From positions 930,001-994,000 of the forward strand of contig QUOL01000010.1 of assembly GCA_009761415.1 (NCBI GenBank): a stretch of 64,000 nt of DNA, read 5' to 3'. This document shows positions 23,552 to 32,756 of the stretch, one piece after another. Below the pieces are notes generated by a model. It was given only the letters and a program-made list of their open reading frames with translations. It was not told the DNA's origin and did no database searches. Positions within the stretch are counted from its first letter, which is position 1; the number at the start of each line of letters is the position of its first letter. Made by a program: the position numbers and the translations under genes. Origin of the DNA: Sarcomyxa edulis. Its lineage: Eukaryota > Basidiomycota > Agaricomycetes > Agaricales > Mycenaceae.

Positions 23552-24250
23552 TTAGGCTAAGTCCAGAACCACATCATGCAACTCACTAGCAAATTGAGCC
23601 CTCGCCAGCTCTTCTCTCGTCGAGCGCTCATACGTCCCAGGCATCATTCCCTTGCAGAGATCGGAAGGGAGTGGCAATGTGTCCTGAAGGAATGGGGCAC
23701 CCAGCATATACGATAGCGTTGTTATTGCACCCACTTGTCCCCATTGACGTGGGACCGCAATTCGCATCCCATGCCCTGTCTCCTCCGGCGTTAGCCTCAG
23801 CTGATACACCAACCATTTCTTTTCCAGGGCCAACAGTTTTCCCATCGTCCCTTCAACCCACAGTTTTCCGTCGGATATACGGACATTTGATCCGTGACCG
23901 ATGGTACGGGGGAAACCCTCCTTGTACGGCCTGCGAGCCACGAGCCACAGGAGCTGATTGTCATGGAGGTCTTTGTGAAGAACTACCCGTAGTTCAATCA
24001 CACTTGGTGGGAGTGGGAGGACGGAGTGTACCTCATGCAGAGGGGATAGTGATGGTGCCGACGATTTACGTTCCAGCTTCACGGTTGAGCGGATGGGGGC
24101 TAGGGAGTGGTACGATCTGATTGGGATAGGCCTCACAGGCAGCTCGTGGTGCTGTATAGTGTCAGGCGCTACCACATAGCATAGCGGCGCCAGCGTCGTC
24201 GTCCCTTCGTCCTGGTGGACGAATGAGGTGTTTTCCTCAGTCGCTTGCAT
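23552..24250 (-). CDS. LINE first ORF (ORF0), unknown function
   Basis: I do not recognise this protein. The frame is open from 24388, and the first convincing ATG is at 24250 (MQATEENTSF), giving 232 residues. It lies inside the target-site duplications, in element orientation, 300 bp ahead of the Gag-like ORF, so it belongs to the retrotransposon. No zinc knuckle, coiled coil or membrane segment is visible. The middle has a Pro/Ser-rich linker (KSSAPSLSPLHEV) and then a mixed region with VIELRVVLHKDLHDNQLLWLV, WVEGTMGKLLALEKKWLVY and RQWGQVGAITTLSYMLG that reads like a folded domain. Most fungal Tad-like elements are described with two ORFs, so a third is unusual. It could be a captured host fragment or an accessory protein; composition is similar to its neighbours. 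Confidence 0.65.
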   Translation of the reverse strand: MQATEENTSFVHQDEGTTTLAPLCYVVAPDTIQHHELPVRPIPIRSYHSLAPIRSTVKLERKSSAPSLSPLHEVHSVLPLPPSVIELRVVLHKDLHDNQLLWLVARRPYKEGFPRTIGHGSNVRISDGKLWVEGTMGKLLALEKKWLVYQLRLTPEETGHGMRIAVPRQWGQVGAITTLSYMLGAPFLQDTLPLPSDLCKGMMPGTYERSTREELARAQFASELHDVVLDLA

Positions 24251-24996
24251 TTTAGCAGCGGGAGAGAGTGAAGGAGGCGGAAAAGAGTGTGTTATGGCTG
24301 CTGTTCTGGAGAGCACCAGACACCCACATTCATTTATATGTCCAGTCTTTGAGATCAAACTCTGATAGTAGAAGAAAGCTTCTTTCAAGCGCGGCTAGCG
24401 TAAGTCAGGGTCAGCCCAGACTACGATTCTCGCACGTGGCGTCGTGAAGCCATGTCCGTACATGGCCCAGGGCATCTCTGTTCCATGGCGCATTGTCCTA
24501 TTTTTCTGGAGGGAAGGGGGGGGGCGAAACTGGTCGTTCCCAGATCGCGACGCGTCTCACGTCTGTGGTGGTCACGTGTGACTTCCTCTCGCGTCTACCG
24601 CGGGTCGGGATCGGCGTTCGCCGTTTTTTCTCCCGAGTCGTCCCGGGCCTCTCACACTGGGCGGACAACGACAGTGTCCCCTCATCAGGTGGGTGGGTGT
24701 ATCACCTCCTCACTCCTAACACAAGTGGGGGGGTGTAGAGTATGTCTAGCATATCACTATTTGGTGAAGATTTCTCAATCACAAGACATTTTCTGCCTTA
24801 GGGCCCATTAAGCCACCTTCCGACTAGTCGTTGGGAAAGGTTGGGGGACCTAAGTAGGTCCCCAGCAACGTAGTACGTGCTTTTCTCCTCCAGGCCATTG
24901 CTGGTAGGAGCGTCTATTAGTTTCCCCTGAGGTACTTGTCCCTTGGGCCCCGTAGAGGCTAGACGCCGGAACCATGGTGGTGGTCCTTGTCCAAGG

Positions 24997-25013
24997 GGAG
25001 CTGTAATGATCTC
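24997..25013. repeat. Target-site duplication, right copy (17 bp)
   Basis: Identical to 15778-15794. It marks the 5' end of the LINE and lies 76 bp downstream of the TFB3 stop codon. Confidence 0.95.
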
Positions 25014-25089
25014 ATCTCACTTTGGCAGGAACGTTGAATTATTCAGAGATTGTGGATTGCAAGAAGGATAGGACGTACAGGCGAGAAGA

Positions 25090-26454
25090 TCATACAGGGG
25101 CCACTGCTAGAGCATCCCCATTACTATCAGGAACGACAGGAACAGGATAGTCAAGTCCAACGAGAGGTGGGATGTCCAAAGCAGCCACAGCAGATCTCAA
25201 AGCTCTCTCCCAAGCTTCCTCGATCCGATACCCACCTCCTCTCATGATGCCTTCCCGATCCTTCCTCACAGCCTCACTGAACGGATCGTCGTAGTTGTCC
25301 CTCATAACGAACATATCCTCGTACGCATACCAATCATCTTGCAATGGCACATGAGGCACATCCGGGACGACTGTACTCTGTGCTGCCCGAGATCTCAGCA
25401 ACTTTGCATGACTCTGCATGATGTTGGTAGCTGTAGACCGTGCCGAGGAGCGTTTATGTGCATCTGCGCGGGATCGAGCTATGAGTTTCGTGGCATCCTT
25501 GTCACTCGTTTCGAGGCGGTCGATGATTTCTCTACGGCCTTTCTCTCGTTCTTCGCGCTCTTCTTCTTCTTCTCGTCTGAGCTCCATGGCTCGGTATTCT
25601 CGTTCTCGTCGTTCGGCGTCTTCTTGTTCTCGTAGAGCCTGTGCGTATTGCTGTTCGCGTTGGATGTTGAGTTGGATCAGGGCGGCATTTTCGGCGCGGT
25701 AGGCTTGTATACGAGCTTCAGTTTTCGGGACGTCGATTTCGTGGATTAGGTTGAATGCTATTAACGACAACATTAGATATGGCGTAGGATGGAGAATATG
25801 GAACTCACTGAGATCTTCCACCTCTTCCAGATAATCGTTATATGAGCGCAAGTCAGGGAAATCATCCCTTCGTTTATTGAATCTGCATTCAGAATGGTCA
25901 GGGAGTATCAAACAGCTCGAAGAGAATACGACGCAACTCTTTCGCTATTCGTCTTCGAACAGCAACCTCCTTCTCTACACCAAGATCTTCGAAGGTCTGT
26001 GGCGTGAAAGCGAGCTTTCTCAAAACTTTGTTACAGATCGGACAAGGAGCGGGCCCAAGGGTGAATAAGCGATCTATGCACGATTCGCACCTATTCTACA
26101 ATGAGCATACAGGCGTGAAAGAGTTTAATATGCACGTACATCTTATGATAGCACGAGCTGACCAGTAAACGGAGTTTGGGGTTCAGGTATCTGTCACTTT
26201 TGCATACTGGACATTGGTCGTCCATCGACTGTATTCATTCATTTCAACAAGGAGGACTAGTCGTTGATACATGCACGTACGAAGTATTCTGAAGTCCGTC
26301 CAGAGGCATCTTTGACACCTCCACCAAAGACGGTCGTGGATGTACTTTGTACTTGAGGAGTGTTGGATCGAGCATGAGTGCTCGTGGATGCAATGCCTCC
26401 TTTTCGAACAGTCTTTCCTTTCAGCCAACCTCCCACATTTGTTCTGTTTGACAT
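25090..26454 (-). CDS. TFB3: TFIIH/CAK assembly factor TFB3 (MAT1)
   Basis: Tfb3/MAT1 tethers the CDK-activating kinase (Kin28/CDK7 and cyclin H) to core TFIIH, linking transcription and repair. The start at 26454 gives a basic, Ser/Thr-rich extension of about 60 residues (MSNRTNVGGWLKGKTVRK) not present in yeast. The RING finger follows on the next exons: CPVCKSDRYL, SCYHKMCESCIDRLF and CPICNKVLRKLAF. Then come the MAT1 signature FNKRRDDFPDLRSYNDYLEE and a long charged coiled coil (REQEDAERREREYR through EREKGRREIIDRLE). The C-terminal region that activates the kinase is less conserved and ends DALAVAPV at 25090. The exon 1 to 2 join (SEYF to SMDDQC) is phase-clean. The LINE begins 76 bp after the stop, so the native polyadenylation region may be altered. 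Confidence 0.93.
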
Positions 26455-26736
26455 TCTGGATTTGTGAGTGATTTGAATGATTTGAGTGGGTCGGTGGTGA
26501 GCGTCAGCAAGAAAGCGTAAATTTGGCCAAGTGCTGAATAAAACGTGACCAACGCCACTCACATCATCCTATCTGCTTTTCCTACAAAAGCTACTATCTC
26601 TCATGGCTTTTTCTGGATGTATCCATCTAGAACCCTTCTCGGCGCATCAACCTTAGTCTTAGCTATAAGCTTCGCTGTTTACTTCCAGCAGTTCACCATT
26701 CTTCGCAATCTCTTCCCCACTTCAATTCGCTCTGCC
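26455..26736. promoter_or_regulatory. Divergent region between TFB3 and the DODA-type gene
   Basis: About 280 bp separate the two chosen starts. CGTGAC occurs at 26544-26549. An open frame from 26617 continues into the dioxygenase and would add a hydrophobic leader, so part of this region may be coding. Confidence 0.4.
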
Positions 26737-27913
26737 ATGTCTACTCAGGCATCTCTGCCAAAGACTCAAGCAGAATGGCGTAAAGCACTAGAATCTCTTC
26801 CAGCGACTCCAGAAAAGATGCCCTCTTTCTTCTATGCTCACGGATCGCCCATGCTCGCATTCCCCGCAGGCTCGTCTTCGAGTTTTGGTGGTGATGTGAC
26901 GAGCTATCAAGGTCCCAAAGGTCCCCTAGCGAACTTCCTGCGTGATTTTGGACCTGTACTATTGAAGAAGTACAAGCCGAAAGGCATCGTCGTATTCAGC
27001 GCCCACTGGGAGACTAGCGGAGAACGACTCGGTATGCATGCTACACACCCTCTCTCTATCTTTATTTCCTGCTTACCTGCACTCAAAGTTACTGACTACG
27101 GGGACGAGAACCCTCTTCTTATGGACTATTATGGTTTCCAGCCTGAACTGTACCAGCTAAAGTTCAAATCACGCGGTGATTCAGCTTTGTCTCGTCGTGT
27201 CGTCGAATTGTACAAAGAGGTATGACTTCTCTAGTTTTATATCAGGACTGTGGCCTGAATGACTCTCCGCCCTAAGGCAGGACTGCCTGCTCGTACTTCC
27301 CCGAAAGTCGAAAATCGTGGAGAAGACGGACGAGGCTTCTCGGGCCCTGGACTTGATCACGGCGTCTTCGTTCCATTCCGACTCATGTTCGGTGATGAAT
27401 TCACTGAAATTCCAATTGTGGAGGTCTCAATAGACCAAAGTCTCAGTCCCGAGAAAAACTGGCAGCTTGGAAAGGCCGTTTCTAAACTCAGGTATCAACA
27501 TTTCTTCTATATATGGTTGGCACCGTCGCTAACTGCCGCAGAGAGGAAGGTATATTAGTCCTTTCTGGTGGTCTAACGGCCCACAACCTTCGAGACTTTG
27601 CTTCTTTCGCTCCGGACACAGCTAAACCTCTACACAAGGCATTCGATTCTGCCATACTCGAGGCAGTCTCTATCTCTGATGTACGTCGTCCCTGGTATTT
27701 CTCTATCGTAGACACTTACATATCTCTTGCTACCAGGCTGTTAAGCGCAAGGAAGCGCTCGAGAACCTCACCAAGCATCCAGGCTTCCGCGCGTCTCAGC
27801 CTCGTGAGGACCACTTTGTTCCATTATATGTCGCGGCTGGTGCAGGAGAAGACGGAGATGTAAAAATATTGCATGGTAACTACGGGATATCGACAATAGC
27901 ATTCGGTCTCTGA
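26737..27913 (+). CDS. DODA-type extradiol aromatic ring-opening dioxygenase
   Basis: The LigB/DODA family opens catechol rings with Fe(II) or Zn(II); 4,5-DOPA dioxygenase is the best-known eukaryotic member. The chosen start (26737, MSTQASLPKTQAEW) fits fungal relatives. Metal and substrate residues are in FYAHGSPMLAF, VFSAHWETSG, GLDHGVFVPF and REDHFVPLYVAAGAG. The substrate could be DOPA or another catechol. Exons: 26737-27032, about 27088-27220, about 27278-27491, about 27540-27679 and 27737-27913; the last junction (SISD to AVKRKEAL) is in phase and the TGA is at 27911-27913. The frame stays open upstream to 26617 and would add a hydrophobic segment (LGASTLVLAISFAVYF), so a membrane-anchored isoform is possible. 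No lesions seen. Confidence 0.88.
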
Positions 27914-28600
27914 GGAGGGATTCTATGCCATGGCTATCTCGGAGTTGACCTGCGCAGCATGTACTGGTATCGTCTATAGAAATAATTGGAAAGCGATTGT
28001 TCGGCCTGTCAGACGGAGTGCATCACCGAACTGTCCAAATTTCATCAATGTTCTGGATATGATACTTACTGTCAAGAGTCTCCGAGGAGGCGCACTCCAA
28101 AGATATAGATCCTGATTGAGATGAGAGTTGACGTGCGCAGAGGGTGGATGTCGTGGCTGTGCCGGTTTCTACCCTTTGCGAAATCGATAAAAAGTGGTTG
28201 GCCCGGTTGCATGTTGGCCTCCTCCAACTGCACATTCTCCTCCTACTTCTACTGGCAACAAGCTTCTGCGCAGTGCGCTTTGCTAGCTCCTTACTCGCAC
28301 CGGTTTTCCCCCCTTTAATCAGACACTAATTCAGTAGGTCAATCGGCTAACATTAGCTCGCGAGACATTGTCTCAAACTTCGGAACGCATTTTTTCTAGG
28401 GACCACCCTAGTGCTTCTACAGCTTTTAGATTCATTTATATTTCGTGGTAACAGGAGTTGAATTCGATCCTACAGCACCTGGTATACAACCCCCACCTTG
28501 CTTTGCCTTTTTTAACCTTTGACTCATCATCATCGCATCGTTACAACCCTCAGATTCATCACACCTTATTTGTGATCCGCTTTAATTGTCTGGTCCAGCA
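27914..28600. other. Intergenic, upstream of PKA
   Basis: These 687 bp should contain the terminator of the dioxygenase gene and the promoter and 5' leader of the PKA gene. A pyrimidine-rich stretch lies just upstream of the PKA ATG. No gene is supported. Confidence 0.45.
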
Positions 28601-30069
28601 ATGACCCCCTCATCGCTGGGTTTGCCTCGTTCTGCGTCCTTTACTGCGTCCCCAGATGACCCTGCTCTGCCAGCAACCGCACTTCGACGTCGTGGATCAG
28701 AAGTGCCCATTACTCCCCCGTTGTCCCCGGCCCCAAGCGAGAAAGGCGTAGAGGATTCCATTATCATAGATGCCGAACCCTCTTTGCATGTTCTCGACGT
28801 ATCGGTCAGCGACACGGGTACCGAATCCGAAGCAGGAGACTGTATATCGATGGAAGTTGACGATGCCGAGGCTCTGCCAACCAAGCACCAGGCAGAAAGG
28901 TGTTTGGAGGACGAGCAGGTGCATATAGAGAAATCGGGGCCTAAGTTGACTGATTTCGAGGTCAAGGGAACGTTAGGTGAGTTGTCTCTGGTTATATGTT
29001 TCCTCTGGTTCGCCGCATCCAATTATTAACATCCAAGCAAGGCACTGGAACATTTGGTCGTGTCCTGCTCGTTCGACTCCGTACGGCAAATGATTCCCCT
29101 GGTTCACAAACATACTTTGCAATGAAAGTTCTACGCAAATCCGAGATTGTGCGTCTGCGCCAGGTCGAACATGTTAACGCCGAACGGTATATTCTATCAC
29201 GCGTCCGTCATCCTTTCGTTGTCAACCTCTTCGCCACATTCCAAGATAGCCTCAACATCTACATGCTGCTTTCCTACGTCCCTGGTGGGGAGTTGTTCAC
29301 TCATCTCCGTCGTGCTAAACGCTTCACTCCTGACGTGACCCGTTTCTATCTGGCTACCATCATTCTTGCTTTGAAATACCTACACTCGTTCAACATTATA
29401 TACCGTGACCTCAAACCCGAAAACCTCCTCTTAGACTCACGCGGGTACCTCCGCCTCATCGATTTTGGCTTTGCTAAAATCGTCGACGATCGTACATGGA
29501 CGCTCTGCGGGACTCCAGAATACCTCGCTCCGGAGATTATCCAATCGGACGGCCACGGCAAGGCTGCAGATTGGTGGGCGTGCGGAATCCTGTGCTACGA
29601 GATGCTCGTTGGGTACCCTCCGTTCTTCGACTCTGAGTCGGCGTATGGTATCTACGAGAAAATCCTGAGCGGTCATATTCATTGGCCCAGGACAATGGAC
29701 CGTCTATCAAGAGAACTCATCAAGGCATTTCTGCATCCTGATCGTACGAAACGGTTGGGAAACCTCATTAGAGGTCCTCAGGATGTTCTCGATCACCCAT
29801 GGTTTAGAGGAGTCGATTGGGATGCCTTAGAACGCCGAGAAATTACTGTGAGTTACTTTGTTCTCATCATAAAGGCGACCTGGCTTACCGTTGTTTACTT
29901 CGTACAGGCACCCATCATTCCCCATACAACCTCGGTGGATGACACCCGTCACTTCCTCCGTCTACCGTTTCCACCCGCGGAGGAAGTGCCCGGTCTCATC
30001 AACGAAGAACCCTCACCGCCCCCACATCAAGCTTTTGATTCTACTGCCTATCAATTCCTTGAATTCTGA
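28601..30069 (+). CDS. PKA1: cAMP-dependent protein kinase catalytic subunit
   Basis: An AGC-family Ser/Thr kinase. The ATG at 28601 begins a 125-residue Ser/Pro/acid-rich N-terminal extension (RRRGSEVPITPPLSP) typical of fungal PKA. After an intron at 28978-29041 the kinase domain starts with the Gly loop GTGTFGRV, then AMKVLRKSEIV (ATP lysine), YRDLKPENLLLD, DFGFAK, the activation loop TWTLCGTPEYLAPE with its phosphorylatable Thr, and ADWWACGILCYEML. The AGC tail follows a second intron (about 29848-29909) and ends with FLEF, the hydrophobic FxxF motif that docks on the kinase core. All catalytic residues are present. Its partners would be a regulatory subunit and cAMP, governing growth and nutrient responses; no regulator is encoded nearby. 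Confidence 0.95.
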
Positions 30070-30721
30070 CCATCGCTCCTCACCGATACCAGCCACCTTC
30101 CTTGAACTTACACGTGTCTCAAATCTTGTGTGTGTGTCATCAGAGGCCACAGTGACCATCTTTTATACCCCATCGTCGACACTCGTTGAATCGCTCCGTA
30201 TTTTTTTCTATTTCGGAATACCCCGCACCGACAAAGTTATCTTGCAATTGTCACTCACTCGGAATTGTGTATCAGATTATCTTTTCGCCTCCTCGTCTCT
30301 CTCCTCGCCCCAGTTCATACTGTATGACCCACCATATCACTGTATGATTTTCCCCCGAGCCCCCGAACCTCGAACCTCGAACCTCGAACCTCTAAAACCA
30401 GGACTTCGGCCCGTCTGTTTTTGTTTCCTGTTTACACTGACTGTCTCTCTGCCTCGTCTATACTCTATCTTGCTCGAGTTCAAATTTCTTGCTTTCTGTA
30501 TATTTTACCCCCACCCATGCTATATATCCCATCAACCTTCCAACCTCTGATTTGACCGTGTTCTCATTCTACTTTTTTTGTATTTAGTACCACCCAACCG
30601 TCCTTACTTGCCTACTGATTATACAAGTATCACTCCTTGAATCGATTCAACGAAGCCCCTTGATGGTTCTGGGCAAGGGTGAGATACACATGTACACATG
30701 CCACACGCGAAAGACATGGAG
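30070..30721. other. Convergent intergenic region
   Basis: Pyrimidine-rich 3' region between PKA (plus) and the aminotransferase (minus). A tandem repeat of CGAACCT units (four copies) lies at about 30365-30392. Open frames here are chance extensions of PKA exon frames. Confidence 0.5.
30365..30392. repeat. CGAACCT tandem repeat, four units
   Basis: Four consecutive 7-bp units downstream of the PKA stop; a simple repeat in a 3' region. Confidence 0.8.
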
Positions 30722-32169
30722 TTATTCCGCGAAGTCGGCACGGACAGCGTCCCGCCCTCGGTCCATATCTTCTTTCACCAACGATTTATACGTTTCGTTT
30801 ATTCGCCTTACTATAGGACCAGGTTTGCCGTTCGCAATTATCCGTCCGTCCACATTAATAACAGATAATTGGGCGGGAAAAGTCCCTGTGACGAAGACCT
30901 GATAGTCATAGCAAGGTCATAACATCATTTATAAAGCGCTAGAAAGACGAGAGAAAGAGGGCTTACTTCGTCGGCACCATAGACACTGGTCAGAGTGAAA
31001 TCTTTTTCCAAGATCGGAATTCCAAGCCTGTGGCAAACATCGATGGTTTTCTGTCGGGTAATTCCTTGCATCTGGTTCTGGGGTGTAGGCGACCAGACGA
31101 CTCCACCCGGACGGACAATGAAGAAATTGACTGAGTTGCAGGTCTTGACGAAGCCGTTTTGGTCTGTATATTTATATGTCAATGTCACGACGATGGGAAA
31201 CAGAATGTACATGACTTACCTAGCATGAGAGCCTCATCAGCTCCGGCAAAATTAGCCTGAATACACGCTTGAATGTCAGTGGCCTTGCTCATATGGTTCT
31301 GTTGTAGCGTCGACTCAGTACTAGACGGTCTTGAGAAAGAATGTACATACCCACATCTCATCTTTCACGTCCGCATTACCGCGTCGGACATGCACGGTGA
31401 AAAGTCGCAGTCCACGTTCCGCCGTTGATGGATCAGGAATTTTGCTTTCGGGAATAATGACAATCAATGGCTTTCCTATGCCACAAATGAATAGACGTGA
31501 CGGAGGAGAGGGTGACGCGAAACCAACCAAGAGTAATGAGGGGGTTTTGGTGGGGTGTGGGTTTCAGACCACGAGAGATCATCAAGCGTATATGGATTCC
31601 AATGTCATTCTGGAAACCGTTCGCATCTATAGTTTGGTGCAGTAGATCCAAGAGGCCAAGTTTCGTGCTATATGAAGATTCTAGGTCAGCTTCAATTGAC
31701 GTCCTGTAGATTCCATTCCGAGCCTCACATTCCTAAGTCTTTGAATGACAGTCAGTTCCATTTGTGGCTCCCAGCAGATCGTTTTGCGCAGGCTCACCCA
31801 TAGCCATAGCTTTGCTTGCCTCGAACAGTCGGTCTAGATGATCCTTCCATCAAACGCCCATGAATTCCTTGGCCATGACTGTTACATAGGGGCGTCAATG
31901 AAGCGCGAGCTCACCTTGGCAAACTGGATTACACCATTATTGCTCCGTATTCCTTCCCAAAGCCCGTCGCCCAACATGAAGGCGGAGTCGAAGACCGAGA
32001 CTTTAGCCTCGTTTCTGGGTACAAGCTCGAACTTCAAGGACACGCCATGTCGCATACCAATCTCAAATAGGTGTCAGTCACGGTGTCAGGCCAAAATGAG
32101 ACATGGAACCAAACGTACGAGGATGTTGTCGTTCTTCGGATTTGGGATAATGGCATGGCTAGCACTCAT
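30722..32169 (-). CDS. Fold-type IV PLP aminotransferase (BCAT/D-amino acid aminotransferase-like)
   Basis: A class IV transaminase-like protein. The start at 32169 gives [17 protein letters not shown]. The next exon carries [27 protein letters not shown], the first family signature. Later exons give [14 protein letters not shown], then [13 protein letters not shown] with the likely PLP lysine, [23 protein letters not shown], and [18 protein letters not shown], where the phosphate group is bound. It ends with the GADEVFVTGTF box and the stop at 30722-30724. The pattern is closer to D-alanine aminotransferase or aminodeoxychorismate lyase relatives than to mitochondrial BCAT; substrate unassigned. 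It diverges from an MFS permease across a 587-bp shared upstream region. Exon edges at the N-terminus are the least certain part. Confidence 0.85.
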
Positions 32170-32756
32170 TTCGACGGTGGGTTAGTAAAAGGCTCAAGCA
32201 GGTTGCTTGCTCGAGAGATCATCGTTCGTTATCCGTCACGGTACCCCGGACTATTAGTTGAAATAGTTTATCCGGATGTTCCTGTACCCGTCATCTCATA
32301 AGTCATGAGCACGCCTTCTGCGATAAGAGTTAGCATTGAATTGGACAGGTTTTCAGACCTCCAACTGGGTGTATATACGAGGTTGAGACGAGATTGAGAT
32401 GGAAGGAAGGAAACGTGGGGCAATTTGAGGAACGACTGCCCGATCGGGCAATCGAATTCGTGATGGAGCAGCCGAATCACGAATTCACTTCCAGACATGA
32501 ACTAACGCGTCGAAAAACTTATCTATCCCTATTCATGATATTCATTTCAGCTTATCGTCTTGGATCCTATCTAGACTCCAGAAATGTAAACGGGACCTGA
32601 GGAGTATATTTTCTCCCGGCTTAAAAGATGGAGTGCTCGCGTCACCGTGAAGACGCCTTCACTGCGACAGAGTAACGTCTTCGCCGCGCGACTTCAACTC
32701 AAAGCTCAGAGTCCCGTGTTTTGGCTCTCCTCCTTGTTCCTCTATCCTATCCCATC
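32170..32756. promoter_or_regulatory. Divergent intergenic region
   Basis: Shared upstream region of the aminotransferase (minus) and the MFS permease (plus). GTCACCGTGA, an imperfect palindrome, occurs near 32641. No gene is supported here. Confidence 0.4.

Larger units (their letters stand above)
15795..24996 (-). mobile_element. Non-LTR retrotransposon (LINE, Tad1-like), about 9.2 kb
   Basis: The element runs on the minus strand. Its 3' end is a 20-nt A tail (T at 15795-15814 on the plus strand), and 17-bp target-site duplications flank it on both sides, the hallmark of target-primed reverse transcription. In element order it has a 5' UTR of about 750 bp, an unassigned ORF (24250-23552), a Gag-like ORF with a CCHC knuckle (23239-21794), and a Pol ORF with apurinic-type endonuclease, reverse transcriptase and an RNase H-like domain (about 21626-15982), then a 3' UTR of 167 bp. 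Only one frame break was seen, in a G8 run inside the endonuclease. Domain order suggests the Tad1 clade common in fungi; the exact family needs a tree. It sits intergenically, 76 bp downstream of TFB3. Confidence 0.93.

Noticed and set aside
24251..24996. Possible LTR at the LINE 5' end
   Set aside because: The 5' region has no repeat at the 3' end, and the A tail and target-site duplication are those of a non-LTR element.
29891..30550. 219-residue plus-strand open frame overlapping the PKA 3' end
   Set aside because: It runs across PKA exon and 3' UTR in a different frame with no domain.
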